From Sycobia sp. Sy_11 (taxonomy: Eukaryota > Arthropoda > Insecta > Hymenoptera > Epichrysomallidae): a stretch of 64,000 bases of DNA. Below are positions 49,002 through 60,004 of this stretch, one piece after another. The position numbers were made by a program, and so were the translations under genes. The stretch covers positions 2,413,501 through 2,477,500 of the forward strand of contig JACCIC010000039.1 in NCBI GenBank assembly GCA_018907035.1. Direction: 5' to 3'. Under the pieces are notes generated by a model. That model did no database searches, was not told where the DNA came from, and was given only the letters and a program-made list of their open reading frames with translations. Each line of letters opens with the position of its first letter. The stretch's first letter is position 1.

Positions 49002-50928
49002 TAATCTTCACTCCTTTCATTAATACAACATAGTATATATTACATTTGAGTAATACTGTATGATAAGCGGTATATGTGACGTGCAAAATATAACAATATT
49101 ATTTATTCCTATAAATCTTTTGTTTAACAAAATGTCTAATAACTTTTAATAAATAAATAATAACCATAAACATTAATAATTAAACTAATAAATTGTATAA
49201 TACGAAGGACTTTTCTCTCAATGCCTTCCCCCTAGATCCTTTTTACCCATGATATAACATTGCCTAGGCTTTAAGCCATCTATTTTTTGATTCTTGTTTT
49301 TCCTTGTCAAGCTTGAGCTTCGATAAAAAAAATGATGTTATTATCTAACCTACAAGATTTTGCTATATCTATTGTGTCAACGTATTGATGTTACAAAAAA
49401 GAAATACCATTTTTAAAATTTTTTAATATTCTTAAAAATATCTTTTCTTAATTAATAATGTGTTACAATGTTTTGTTGAAAAAATTTAATAATTTTGAAA
49501 TGGTTTCCTATAATATTACAGTAAATCATACGTACGTTATACAGATTCTTATAACTCGTGATAAAATGAAAAATATCAATTTTGAAAAATAAATATTTGA
49601 AATGGAAATGGAATCAAAAGTACATTTATTTAAACCAAACGAGTTTATTTGTTATAAACAAGGCTTTATTTTAATTTTAAAAAATTAAATTAAAATAATC
49701 ATATTTGTTGAAATAATCATTTTTTGACACACATACTGATTGAAAATATTTGATTCAACTATTATTTATTTTAAAATATAATTGTTTCTCAAATATACAT
49801 GTGTATGTTAAGTTCAATGGAAGAGAAAAAAAAATTTATTTGAGAGAAGAATTTTTATTAGAAATGTTGTTTATACATATTTGAATGTAAAATATTAACA
49901 AACAAAAAAAACTAATTTAAATTTATTAAGCTTTCGGGATACGTAAAAACATTAGTTTTTACGAGCATATATTAAATTTGAAAGAATATAATATATAGTG
50001 AAAGGAACTTAAAAAAACATATTTTAAAATTAATATTGACTTATAATATGTAGTCATTATTAATATACGTTCTGCTACTTAGAAATCGTAAGTTTTGCTT
50101 TGAATTTACGATCACCAAAAAAACTGTAGGCTTTGTATAAAAATTACTACTTCTAAATTCTTGAATGCATATATATATATTGCTAACGTTTGTAAACGCA
50201 CTGTACACATTTGGAAATTCTATTTTCTTTTTGTTGTGTAATAGAACAGTGCACGGATATGTCGTGGCGTGCGTGCCTGTTAGTGTGTGCATTTTATATA
50301 TCTGTGTTGGTGATACCAGATGATACAAACCAAGCACAGTTTCACTCGCTCTTTTTCTCCCTCTCGCCTACTTCTGTGTAAAACACTGAAGTTACTTTTT
50401 GCAATGACCCCCTCGAGGCGCGGCGCCGGTGTACGCGCAAAAATGGAAGGTGGGGGCAAAAGAACAAATCCAAACGCGCGCCCGCGCGAAAAATGCCTCG
50501 GCGCGAGCGTCGGGGGCGGTGGGAAGCGGGTAGGGAAAAGAAAGGTGGAACTGCGCGCGTGGCCGGAGCGTTTTCATTCCTATGAGCAGTATAATGTAAG
50601 CGGGGCTATGTACGTATATATATATATATACTAAGAGAGAGAAAGACTGTATGGCGTTATAACCGGTAGTACCTTCGCGTTTTTGTGCGCGACTTCTTCA
50701 GGCGTTTGAATTTTTTTTTCTACGTTGCGCGCGTGCTCGGACTAATTAAGGCTGCATTAATTAAATCATTACCAATTGGATTTTCTTCCCATCTCTTTGT
50801 CTCTCTCTCTCTCTTCATACTGTTTTCGGTGGAGCTCCTTAAATTTCGAAGCCCCCACCCCCTTCCGTTTTACTTTACACTTACCGTAATTTTTCTAGTT
50901 CAGCTCGAGAGGGCAGAGAGAGAGAAAG

Positions 50929-50932
<4 letters not shown>

Positions 50933-51000
<68 letters not shown>
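50933..51000. repeat. (GA)n array
   Basis: About 34 GA units, the longest GA array in the window. Confidence 0.95.
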
Positions 51001-51004
<4 letters not shown>

Positions 51005-52009
51005 ATCTTTGTTTGCTGTTTGTCTCGTCGACCTACCACCCGCGTTGCAAACTTGCCTCGTCGTCCATTGATCCCCGTTTACTCCATTCGTTTCTTTTCA
51101 AAAACGACTAGCTACATCACCATCTGAGATGGCAGGACCGAAACAAAAGCATTGAGAGAAGCCTCGCGTTTTTTGAAGAAAAAAGCAGCTCCGCGGAGCT
51201 TCGTTTGATTAAGCGTACCGCTTTAAGAGATTCTCTCTCTCTCTCTCTCTCTCTCTTCTATCTTCTCTCTCGTTCATTAGCTTAAGTAATTCCTCCCTCT
51301 TCGCTGATGTGCCGGGGGAGAGCGATGGATGGAAGGGAGGGGGGGGGTTATCGATCTGCGTGCTTTCGGCCCGCAACCAATTTATCGATTACGCTGACGG
51401 TATGGACATCAATTCGAGAGCTTCAATACAGCCATTGTTCGTCAACGCGACTCGTATAATTACGCCATTGTGATTGAGTTTTTAATGAAACGTTCATATA
51501 GATGGTTTTCAGGCGGGGGCGTGAGGAAGTATAGGGAGGAGCAGGGATCGTCATTAGTTCCGCGCCGCAAAGCATCTTGCAAACTTTATGAAGCTCTCTT
51601 TCTCTCTCTATCTCTCTCTGCCTTTCACTGTATATTTCTGGGTCAACGCGAAATTATTTCAAGTGCAGGGCGAGGATTTCCGTATTGTATACAGTTGTGT
51701 GCAGTGCGTTTATACGTTTTTGTTTTAATGCTAGCGCGGAAAATGTATATTAATAGAAAAATATATATTATGTAGAAATATCCTGGGCGTATTCCTAGTT
51801 CAGGCTAGATTCTAGTCAATATTGCTGATGATTTCCTCGATCACAATATGTAGTATTCGCCAGATCTGAGTTATATATCTCTACGATTATCTAACCATCT
51901 TATGTTAATTATTACTCTCTCTGATCTATTCAGTTTTCCTTAAGTTTTATTGATGTGAGAAACAAATACATGTTTTCTATAGTCGAAATTGTATAAATAG
52001 GAATATTAA

Positions 52010-52250
52010 GGAACTGATCAGGCCTTCTGTCTTGAATCTCGTCATATTTTAATTTTTTTCAAAGCTGAAAAAACAATGTATTTTCTAGTTTAAATCTTCT
52101 AAGTAGACAAGTTTAGAAAATGATCCGACCTTCCATTTTGAATCCCGTCAGATGTCCTTTCTAGCAGTATTTTCTAGTAGCATGTTACGTCTAGAAGAAT
52201 TAAGGAAATGTTAGGCTCTCTATCTTGAATCTAGTCAGATTTCCTTAATA
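52010..52250. repeat. three imperfect repeats with CTTGAATCTCGTCAGAT core
   Basis: Copies start near 52021 (GGCCTTCTGTCTTGAATCTC), 52127 (GACCTTCCATTTTGAATCCC) and 52213 (AGGCTCTCTATCTTGAATCT). Spacing is about 106 and 86 bp. TTTTCTAGT-type words lie between them, so the unit is about 90-100 bp. Confidence 0.6.
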
Positions 52251-52385
52251 TTTTTTTTGTATTCAAACATAGTAACAAGTATAAAATTATATTTACTATA
52301 TATGTTTTATCTTGTGTCTATAAAATACTTGGATATTAAAATATGCGGTCATATGCAAAGTATGGTATTGTCATCGTTTATATAT

Positions 52386-52455
52386 TGCGTTTAGCATAGT
52401 GGATAATGCGTTAGCTTGATAATCGTAGGGTCGTAGGTTCTTGATACTCAGTCGC
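52386..52455 (+). other. tRNA-like relic or tRNA-derived SINE head
   Basis: TAGCATAGTGG at 52392 fits the RNA polymerase III A box, and GGTTCTTGATAC at 52436 is a degraded B box (GGTTCGANTCC). The spacing is 44 nt, as in tRNAs, and the intervening AATGCGTTAGCTTGATAATC and GTAGGGTCGTA segments look like a tRNA arm. The acceptor stem does not close and the B box is mutated, so it is not a working tRNA. It sits about 190 bp upstream of the gag-like relic. Confidence 0.4.
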
Positions 52456-52647
52456 AGGTCAAAATTTTTCAAGCGAAATAAAATATTTATGAGTCTCTCC
52501 CGTAAAGTCTCATTGTGTACAGATGTGTTTATGTTTACGTGCGTATCCGAGTAAGCGAGTACCAATATCATCAGACCTACAGCGAGCAAACTCGTTGCCG
52601 CCTGAGCAATACTAAAGTGCTTGCCAGAAGAAACCAAATAAGTTTAA

Positions 52648-53600
52648 ATGAGCAGTTTCGGCTACAAGAACTCGTTCCAAAATGAAGCAAACCGTAACAA
52701 ATCTAGCACGTTCGCAAACAGTAGGCAGGTGGACAGTGCCTATGCAAAAGTAGCAGAAACAGGTATTTTCCCTGAAAACTGCCAAGCCATTCTTATTGGG
52801 ACAATAGACATCTATACAATCAAAGACTACGTTATTCAGATCAATAAATCTGCAAACTCGTCAAACATAAGATTTATCTGTAGAATATCTAACAACAGAA
52901 TATTTGCCTAATTAGCCCCATAAAGCATAGCTAACGATCTAATGAACAAAAAATGTATTTATTTAAGAAATAATAAACTGCTAATGAGACCGTAAGAAAC
53001 ACGAGCAAAACCTATGATTCTATCAAATTTTAGATCTGTCATCCCACACGCTGTCCTCGAGGGAGCTTTAGCAGACCAGCAAATTAACATTGAATCTATG
53101 GTATCGTTCATCGGAGCAGGGAGCACGCATATTTTTAGTTTTAGACGGCAAGCATAGATATACCCAGATTGCATATAAAAAATTCCGGTATCATTTCAAG
53201 TGGAATATTTCAATTCTATTATTCAATACGCGGAGTAAGCTTTCCACTAATGTACTAATTACATTATTATCCAATGAAAACAAAGAATTCACGGACAATA
53301 ATCAAAACATTGAGTCCGAAACACAATCACAAATATAGATGCCTATTGTCAATGGCGTTATACAAATAAGCACATAAATCGTACAGCCGGAGAAAATGCC
53401 TTGATCTCACGCCGAACGCGAAGAACCTTAGATGCAAATGAATTATGCCCAATTAATTCTAAGATCAAAATAGGATGATCTGACTTAGCTAAATCTACCA
53501 ATCGTCATATCTATGAAAATCCTTTGTGAACAAGAATAAATTTACTACTAATGGAATGTACTAATGGAATAAAAAATATAAATAAAGATTCAAAACTGAG
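52648..53600 (+). pseudogene. retrotransposon gag/ORF1-like relic
   Basis: Frames give FGYKNSFQNEANRNKSS, then AETGIFPENCQAILIGTID. After stops come LSNFRSVIPHAVLEGALADQ, and after a frame change THIFSFRRQA. I recognise the VIPHA...L...AL...F...G...H-I-L-S-FRRQ succession from nucleic-acid-binding gag-like ORFs of insect retrotransposons; the exact clade is uncertain. At least four stops or shifts break it, and no reverse transcriptase follows before 54.4 kb. It is a relic without coding capacity. Confidence 0.5.
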
Positions 53601-56350
53601 AACCAACGGAGGAAAACATTTTAAATTGAAGTACAGTAAATCATGAATTTTTAAGAGATGTTAGAACCTATTAGATTAAGACTAAATTATTCAAATTCAA
53701 TACATTTTCTCAGTTCTGTTATCTTTGAAGGCTTTCTTGACATAACATATAAAAAGCTTAACATTACGCAAGTAGCTAAAAACATTGTATAATTATCTTC
53801 ACGATAAAATAATTAAATTCAAATTCACCAAAATTATTAACAAAAGATACTAAAATTGAAAAAATAATTAGCTTAAACGACGAATTGCGACACGAAGTCA
53901 ATTAATAAAAGTAATAGCGAACAACACATCGATTTCCTACGTAATAATGAATTTTAGACTCGAAGTACCAACTTTCAAAAACATGGAGGAATATAAACTG
54001 CGGAAAATTGGAACAAAAATGAATAAACTACAAGAATAAGAATTGGACATACTTCAATTACAAATTCGCATATAATAGAAAGAATATCACCACCATCAGA
54101 GTGTCATAATAGCAAAACTAAAATTACTATCAATCATTTATTAGATGAATTTCATTACATACAGTCACTCCAGCCTTCAAAATAAAATACCATATTCTGT
54201 ACAATAAAGCTTAAACAATAAATAGATCATTCCAGATATAATAAAATATCTACAAGCACCTAAACAAGCTTGTTGAAGATTATATTGTTGATATAGTAAT
54301 GCAGATAAAAAATTGTATATAAGTGTAAAGCAAATCATGCAATCAAATATTATACATAGTATTTGCAATACTAATGTAAGTGCAGTCACTAATCACGAAT
54401 AAGTGAATTTGACTGTAAATAAGAAATTAAAAAATTTATATTTTTTATATGTTCGACAGAGATGTTTAACATTAAAATTTCACATATTTCTTCTATGAAA
54501 AATATATTAATAATTCTTAACTGATAATTAAACATCGTATAGAAATTATATATATAGAAATTATTTATAAATTTTAATTAAATGAGAACACGCTACCAAA
54601 AGACGAAATTTCATATTTTATTTTAAATAAATAAAAATTAAAGGATTTAAAAATTTATTCACTTTGTTCAGGAAAAAAATTAGAGCGATAGATATAAATC
54701 TTATTTTCTAGTGAGATTTTCTGACTAGATTCTACCTAGTCTCTAATTAGATATACCTAACAACATCTAAGCTCGTTCCCTAACAAAAATGGAACCAGGA
54801 GCAGGCTATATTTTTTCCCCTATTCTAACATTAAACGAAGAAAACTAATCAGATTCTAGTTACATTCAAGCATGAATTTCGACACGGGTATTATAATATG
54901 AACTGCAAATAATTGATGCAAGCAACAAAGTATCCTATCATAAAAATTGTCTTGAACGAGGTCTTAATGAATAAACAAAAAAAGGCCCAAGAATTTCTAA
55001 TTCGTAAGAGACGGTACACTTAGTTTTTTTTTTGTTTTATGCATTTAAAACGTATAATATTGAAAGCATATATATGATCTTGACGATGTTTTTATGGAAA
55101 AAATTTAAGACAGTCGAAAATTCAAAAGAATATTCTTGGCTACATATTAAATTTGCCTTACCATAAATTTTGCATCCAAGAAGCCCGAAGGGAGTGTTTA
55201 GAAAATCGATTTATATTAACGGTCTACCGGTTGCACTTCTATACCGATTGAGCAAAAACAGCTATGTCTGAAAAAAATGTATTGTGTAAAAATTAATTTT
55301 TTGTAAACTTTAGATCATGCCTGCTTCACTTAGCGTCTATTCTCAATTGTTTCATACATTCAAGCAAATTGGAGAAGTGGTATGCAAATGCGAAAGTTTT
55401 AAAATTTTCATAACCCAAAAGTTTTAAATAAAATTTTCAAAATATCCTGATTTCCACACAATTTGACGAATTTGCCTGAAACTTTGGAGCAATTAGGAAA
55501 AGGCATAATAATTAACTGCAGCTTGAAATACTTCACATCGTTTTTGTTACGTATAATAATATAGCTAAAAACAGCACTTTTTACTCGATTGGTAAAAAAT
55601 TCACTTAGACAATCACTGAAAACTTATATCGATTATTCAACAAAGATAGTTTTGATGTCCAAATTGCATTAAAAATTCATGATTTTGCTCTAATTTGCTC
55701 ATTCTTTGCATATTTACATAATTATGCAGAATAATCTTAGTTTCGCTCCCGCGAGCCGAATGAATGAGTCAAATTCGCTGAAAATTCTTATGAAACCGAG
55801 CTAAAACAGTAGACGCCATCTATTTACGATTCATATACTGAATATAATGTTTGCCTAATGTATATGGCACCCCACATATATTTCTCGTATTTTTCAGCGT
55901 AAAAATGACACATTTAATTGTACTTCGTGCCGATATGAAAACGGGCGAAGAGGGGTAGGAGGCTCCAAGCATGCAATATTACGAATCGTTCATTTTTTCC
56001 CCCTCTGCATAATGCGCTCGGAAACGCGTACACGTTATGCGCGCCCGGAAAATCCATTAATACTAATGTTCAATATCGAGACCTTCGCATAAAATTGTGC
56101 CTCTCCGTTCCGCTTTATATTGTGTCCGTCCATGTGCGTGCGCCGCGTAGCACGATATATGGGAAAGCGATAAATGCAGAATAATATATAATGAATATGC
56201 GAGCGCGTAAATAGCGCGAGCCTTGTTTTATTTTTATCCCGCCCTCTTGTTTTTCGGTGTACGCGTAGCGGCGGCAGGAGAGGAGGAAAATGATAATTTT
56301 CCGCATATTAGAAAAATTATAATATTAATCATATGTTAGAGAAATGTAGT
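53601..56350. other. AT-rich DNA, probably including more of the retroelement relic
   Basis: 53600-54120 is A-rich on the plus strand with stop-dense frames and reads like the continuation of the gag-like relic. The rest of the stretch has no recognised structure. Confidence 0.4.
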
Positions 56351-56361
56351 TCGCATCCAGC

Positions 56362-56364
<3 letters not shown>

Positions 56365-56407
<43 letters not shown>
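56365..56407. repeat. (TA)n array
   Basis: A TA array at the left edge of a CpG-rich patch. A second array lies at 56726-56770. Confidence 0.95.
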
Positions 56408-56413
<6 letters not shown>

Positions 56414-56419
56414 CTTTTA

Positions 56420-56722
56420 TTATAACTGCACGGCGGCGCTCCGCTCGGACTTCTTGCCGCGAGCGCGTCCCGTCGCCTCTCACAGTCTCACACTGCGCAC
56501 ACGAGTCAAGGTCGTGCATAATACATACACGCTACGCGCGTCCGCGTCGCGCGATCGCCGCGATTTCCGCGATTCGTGGGATCGTGGCGGGAGGGAGGAG
56601 GAGGAGGAGGAGGAGGAGGAGGAACGTTGTCGTTGCCGTTGTCGTGTCGTCGCGCGGTCGTTGGCCCCAGAGCGCGCGGAGCACAGGCGCGCGCTGCCTC
56701 GCGAACTCCTGTATGTATATAG

Positions 56723-56772
<50 letters not shown>

Positions 56773-57000
56773 ATCCCGCCGAATACCGACGTGTTTGTGC
56801 GCAGCCGATGCACTCGCCCCTCTTCGATTTCTCACCGCACTCTTCCCCTCCCCCTTTTTTCTTCTTATATTATTTTACGTGCGCTCTTTTCTTTTCCTTT
56901 CCTGCAGGCGCGTGCGTGCAGCATAGTCGCCGAGCGACCGGCGGCCGGCTCTCATTCGTGTATACTCGCTCTTTTATGACTCGGCTCCTATAGGCTCCTG
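56420..57000. promoter_or_regulatory. CpG-rich patch, possible promoter
   Basis: GC- and CpG-rich (56430-56720, 56900-56960) with GGA repeats at 56594-56623, embedded in AT-rich flanks. It resembles the patches upstream of the A2M-like gene and the exon at 41914. No coding exon could be attached to it. Confidence 0.25.
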
Positions 57001-57388
57001 TGAACCTGTTTGAAAAAAAAAATTATTTTACCCCCCCCCCACCCCTTTCTTTTTGTTTTACTAATTTAATCGCCGTTCACAGTTTCTTTTGGTCTTCTGA
57101 AATTGGCAGAATACGACGGAGTGGGTCTCGAGCGCGTTATCCTAATTGTTTCAAGATGAAGTATTTTTATCCGTTTTTGCCGCGTTTATTGTTCTTGCAG
57201 TTGCGTAAGGATAATTTTTCTTTTTTTTTTAACGGATTTTTGTGAGCCTACTTTATACAAGTATAATTGGTTGCACAACGTTGCGTGTAAGACGTGCGCC
57301 GTAAGAATTTTTTTTTTTTACGCAATTTTCATACAGGACAACAGTCTGATGTTATCGTTTGTTCAAGTGATCCATTGGGCCGGCCGAA

Positions 57389-57435
57389 GTCTTCTTCTTC
57401 TTCTTCTTCTTCTTCTTCTTTTTCTTCTTCTTTTT
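57389..57435. repeat. (CTT)n trinucleotide repeat
   Basis: About eleven CTT/TTC units with two interruptions. Confidence 0.9.
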
Positions 57436-57439
57436 GGTA

Positions 57440-57820
57440 CTTTATTTAAGAGAGATTTGCCAAGTTCCAAAAAAGTGCGTGGTAATGCAATTTCGTATAC
57501 ATTATCTTGTCACCCGCGCTCTCGGAGACGACGACTATACGTATAATTAACGTTTTAAATTAGGCCATTTTAATCGCTTGATTAGAGCAAAAGCCCATAT
57601 GATACTTGACTTTTGAGAGAGAGAGAGAGAGAGAGAAGTTGTTTCCTCGAGAACTCGAGAACTATATGATTCGATTTGACGAGATTTACTCTGATATTGA
57701 TTCTTGCGGTATTTTTTTTCTCTTTTCAATGTCAGCACAGATAATGTTTGTTAAAAGTTAATAAACGCGAGTTTTCGCATATTTCCGAAATATTTTTCTA
57801 TAGATACATTTACACTTTGG

Positions 57821-57856
<36 letters not shown>

Positions 57857-59008
57857 CACAGACACAGAGGCATGCGCATGCACACGCATATATATATTTC
57901 CACGGAAATGCTATAAAGCCGCCGTTGCGCCGCTTCCTTGGAAGAATTCTAAAAAAAGTGCCGCGAAGTGTCGTTTCAAGGAAAGATAATGGCGGAATTG
58001 AAGAAGCAATCCGAGACGTTACGCGCCAAACTCTTAGGCCTCGTTTTATTCGGCGATTCGTGTTAGAATGATTATCTCCCGTGAGAACATTATACAGACC
58101 TTACGAATATCTTATGAAGGCAAAAAAATCGCTAAAATTAACATAACTTTTATATATTATAGGGCTTTATTTACGAATTACTAAATCATTTTGCTTTTCT
58201 GCAGGACTTTATGCGACTGTAATTTTAGTACTACCACGAAACCTTTCACCTTAAAGTAGGTGTTATTTCTGTAGTAGAGGGGGAAATTTTTTTTTTTTTT
58301 TGACCGAAATTCGCTCAATTTGTTTTGAATATATGTGCGTTTCAGTTTTGATATTTTAACAACGACCTTCGTCAGGTACTGTTTGCAGTTTCAAAATTTA
58401 AAAAATCTATGGAGTTGTAATTCTCTCTCACTCTCTCTTTCTCCCTGGCTGTATATTATTATTTTGTTTTCGAATGAGACAATTAGCCCATATTCACTTT
58501 AGAAATAAGCGTGTTATTGAAAATATATTTTCATTGCGACGCCCTCCTCTTGAAACACAATAGCACTTATTCAAATGCGTGTAACGGCTAAAAAATGAAA
58601 TTTAAAAAGTTGTCGAGCGTCCCGGACACCCCGCCGATGTGATGCGAATTTTAACAGAAAATTAAACCGAGCCTTCCACAAAGTTGGTTATACGGTCAGT
58701 GTATATACATATATACTTTAGTTATACAGATTTATAAGCCGATACAGATTTTTCTCCGTAAGGTCGTAATATATATATATAATCATAAACATAGCAATAT
58801 AAAATACTTCAGAAGCTCGTAAATACTTTCTTATTCATATCCATCGAAGATTGTCAAAAAACATTTAAATAATAAATCTTTATTATTACTACTGATAAAC
58901 GATTATAGGATATTGTATATAAGAATTAAATCGCACTATACTATTAACATATTTTATGTTTATCAATATAAAAATTTCTCGTAGGTATATAAATTTTCCA
59001 TTCCAAAA

Positions 59009-59050
<42 letters not shown>

Positions 59051-59490
59051 TTTAATTTTTGATTATTCACAAGTATCTCTGTAGTTGTATATTATAATGT
59101 GCGACTCTTGTACAAGTATACTTGTCCCACGAGGTTCTTTGTTCTTAAAAATTTTTATTAAATTTTATGTTTTTTACAATGAAAATTCTAATGTTTAGCA
59201 TATTAAAGGTTGTTTCGTACTTTATAAAGCATAAACTTATGTAAATATATAAGTTGATTGTTGTGAACTAATAAAGGCCTCGGCGTCAGGCGAATCGCAG
59301 TCCAATTCCACGAAACAAACTTATATACATCAAGTTGCTGATGCATACTTACACACGCGCGCGCACACGTACACACATTGTATTTTACTCTCGCCTGGCC
59401 ACGATTTCGATGCAGTCAAGAGGCACATTGGCAGCTCATAATACCAATGCATATATTCGGATCTGCAGAGATCAAAACAACAACTTCACT
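57440..59490. other. no gene recognised
   Basis: Contains GA arrays (57616-57635, 57824-57855) and a TA array (59012-59046). Frames are short, and no splice-bounded exon stands out. Confidence 0.45.
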
Positions 59491-59499
59491 TCGTCGACC

Positions 59500-59508
59500 T
59501 TTGTGTGT

Positions 59509-59543
<35 letters not shown>

Positions 59544-59656
59544 TCCGCTCTTCACCTCCGCCATAATTCGACTTCATTCTTTTCTTGCGCGCGCGCGTCG
59601 ACGCACGTGGCGATTCATCGCGCGAGGTCGCGAGGTCGCGAGGTCACGAGGTCGAT
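59500..59656. repeat. (GT/GC)n tract and 10-bp tandem repeat
   Basis: GTGTGTGTGCGCGCGCGCGC followed by GT units (59502-59541). Then, at 59619-59656, four near-perfect copies of GCGAGGTC-type units (GCGAGGTCGC GAGGTCGCGA GGTCACGAGG TC). Confidence 0.85.
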
Positions 59657-59719
59657 TCTTGTTTTGTTAAAATTCAGATTAGTTAATGTTATTAATGTGT
59701 ATGTATATATAAATAAATA

Positions 59720-59767
<48 letters not shown>

Positions 59768-59800
59768 ATCTACATATACATAGATTTGTATATAGTTGAA

Positions 59801-60004
59801 ATGGACAGTACTAAGATAAAGAGACTCCAGAATATTTTAAAAAGGCTGGATGCAATTCATAATAAACGCAATGTGTCGGAGGACGGGAAATCGTTGGATA
59901 GAATTGAGGACGAATCGTTCGACGCGAATGAAGAGGTTCTGGCTGATCAGGAATTGTTGATCGACGAAGAAATCATGGTCGCGCTCGTCGAAGACTTTGA
60001 CGTC
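59801..60004 (+). CDS. coding exon of an unrecognised gene (68 codons)
   Basis: ATG at 59801 opens MDSTKIKRLQNILKRLDAIH, then an acidic stretch with SLDRIEDESFDANEEVL and DEEIMVALVEDFDV, ending at a consensus donor GTC|GTAAGT in phase 0. Codon use is clearly non-random compared with the flanking repeats. A possible acceptor (TATATAG) lies 5 nt upstream of the ATG, so the Met could be internal. A second AG at 59808 is also possible. The predicted segment is a basic amphipathic helix followed by an acidic region. I do not recognise the family, and the phase does not match the exon ending at 41976. Later exons would lie to the right, but none is identifiable before 64000. Confidence 0.55.

Larger units (their letters stand above)
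43017..52370. other. microsatellite-dense region, likely intron, no exon recognised
   Basis: GA/CT arrays lie at 43017-43058, 44031-44055, 48445-48493, 48648-48675, 50933-51000 and 51231-51255, with several TA arrays and CpG-rich patches (43070-43160, 43500-43640, 50400-50570). Long frames here are driven by the repeats. I found no exon with family similarity. It is probably the first intron of the gene starting at 41914, or intergenic. Confidence 0.45.

Noticed and set aside
52371..52637. 88-codon minus-strand frame with a hydrophobic segment
   Set aside because: Antisense to the tRNA-like and gag-like relics; the apparent membrane segment is isolated and lacks splice or homology support.
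56454..56993. 179-codon frame with poly-Glu and YIYIYI
   Set aside because: Made of GGA and TA repeats in a CpG-rich patch; several alternative phases are open too.
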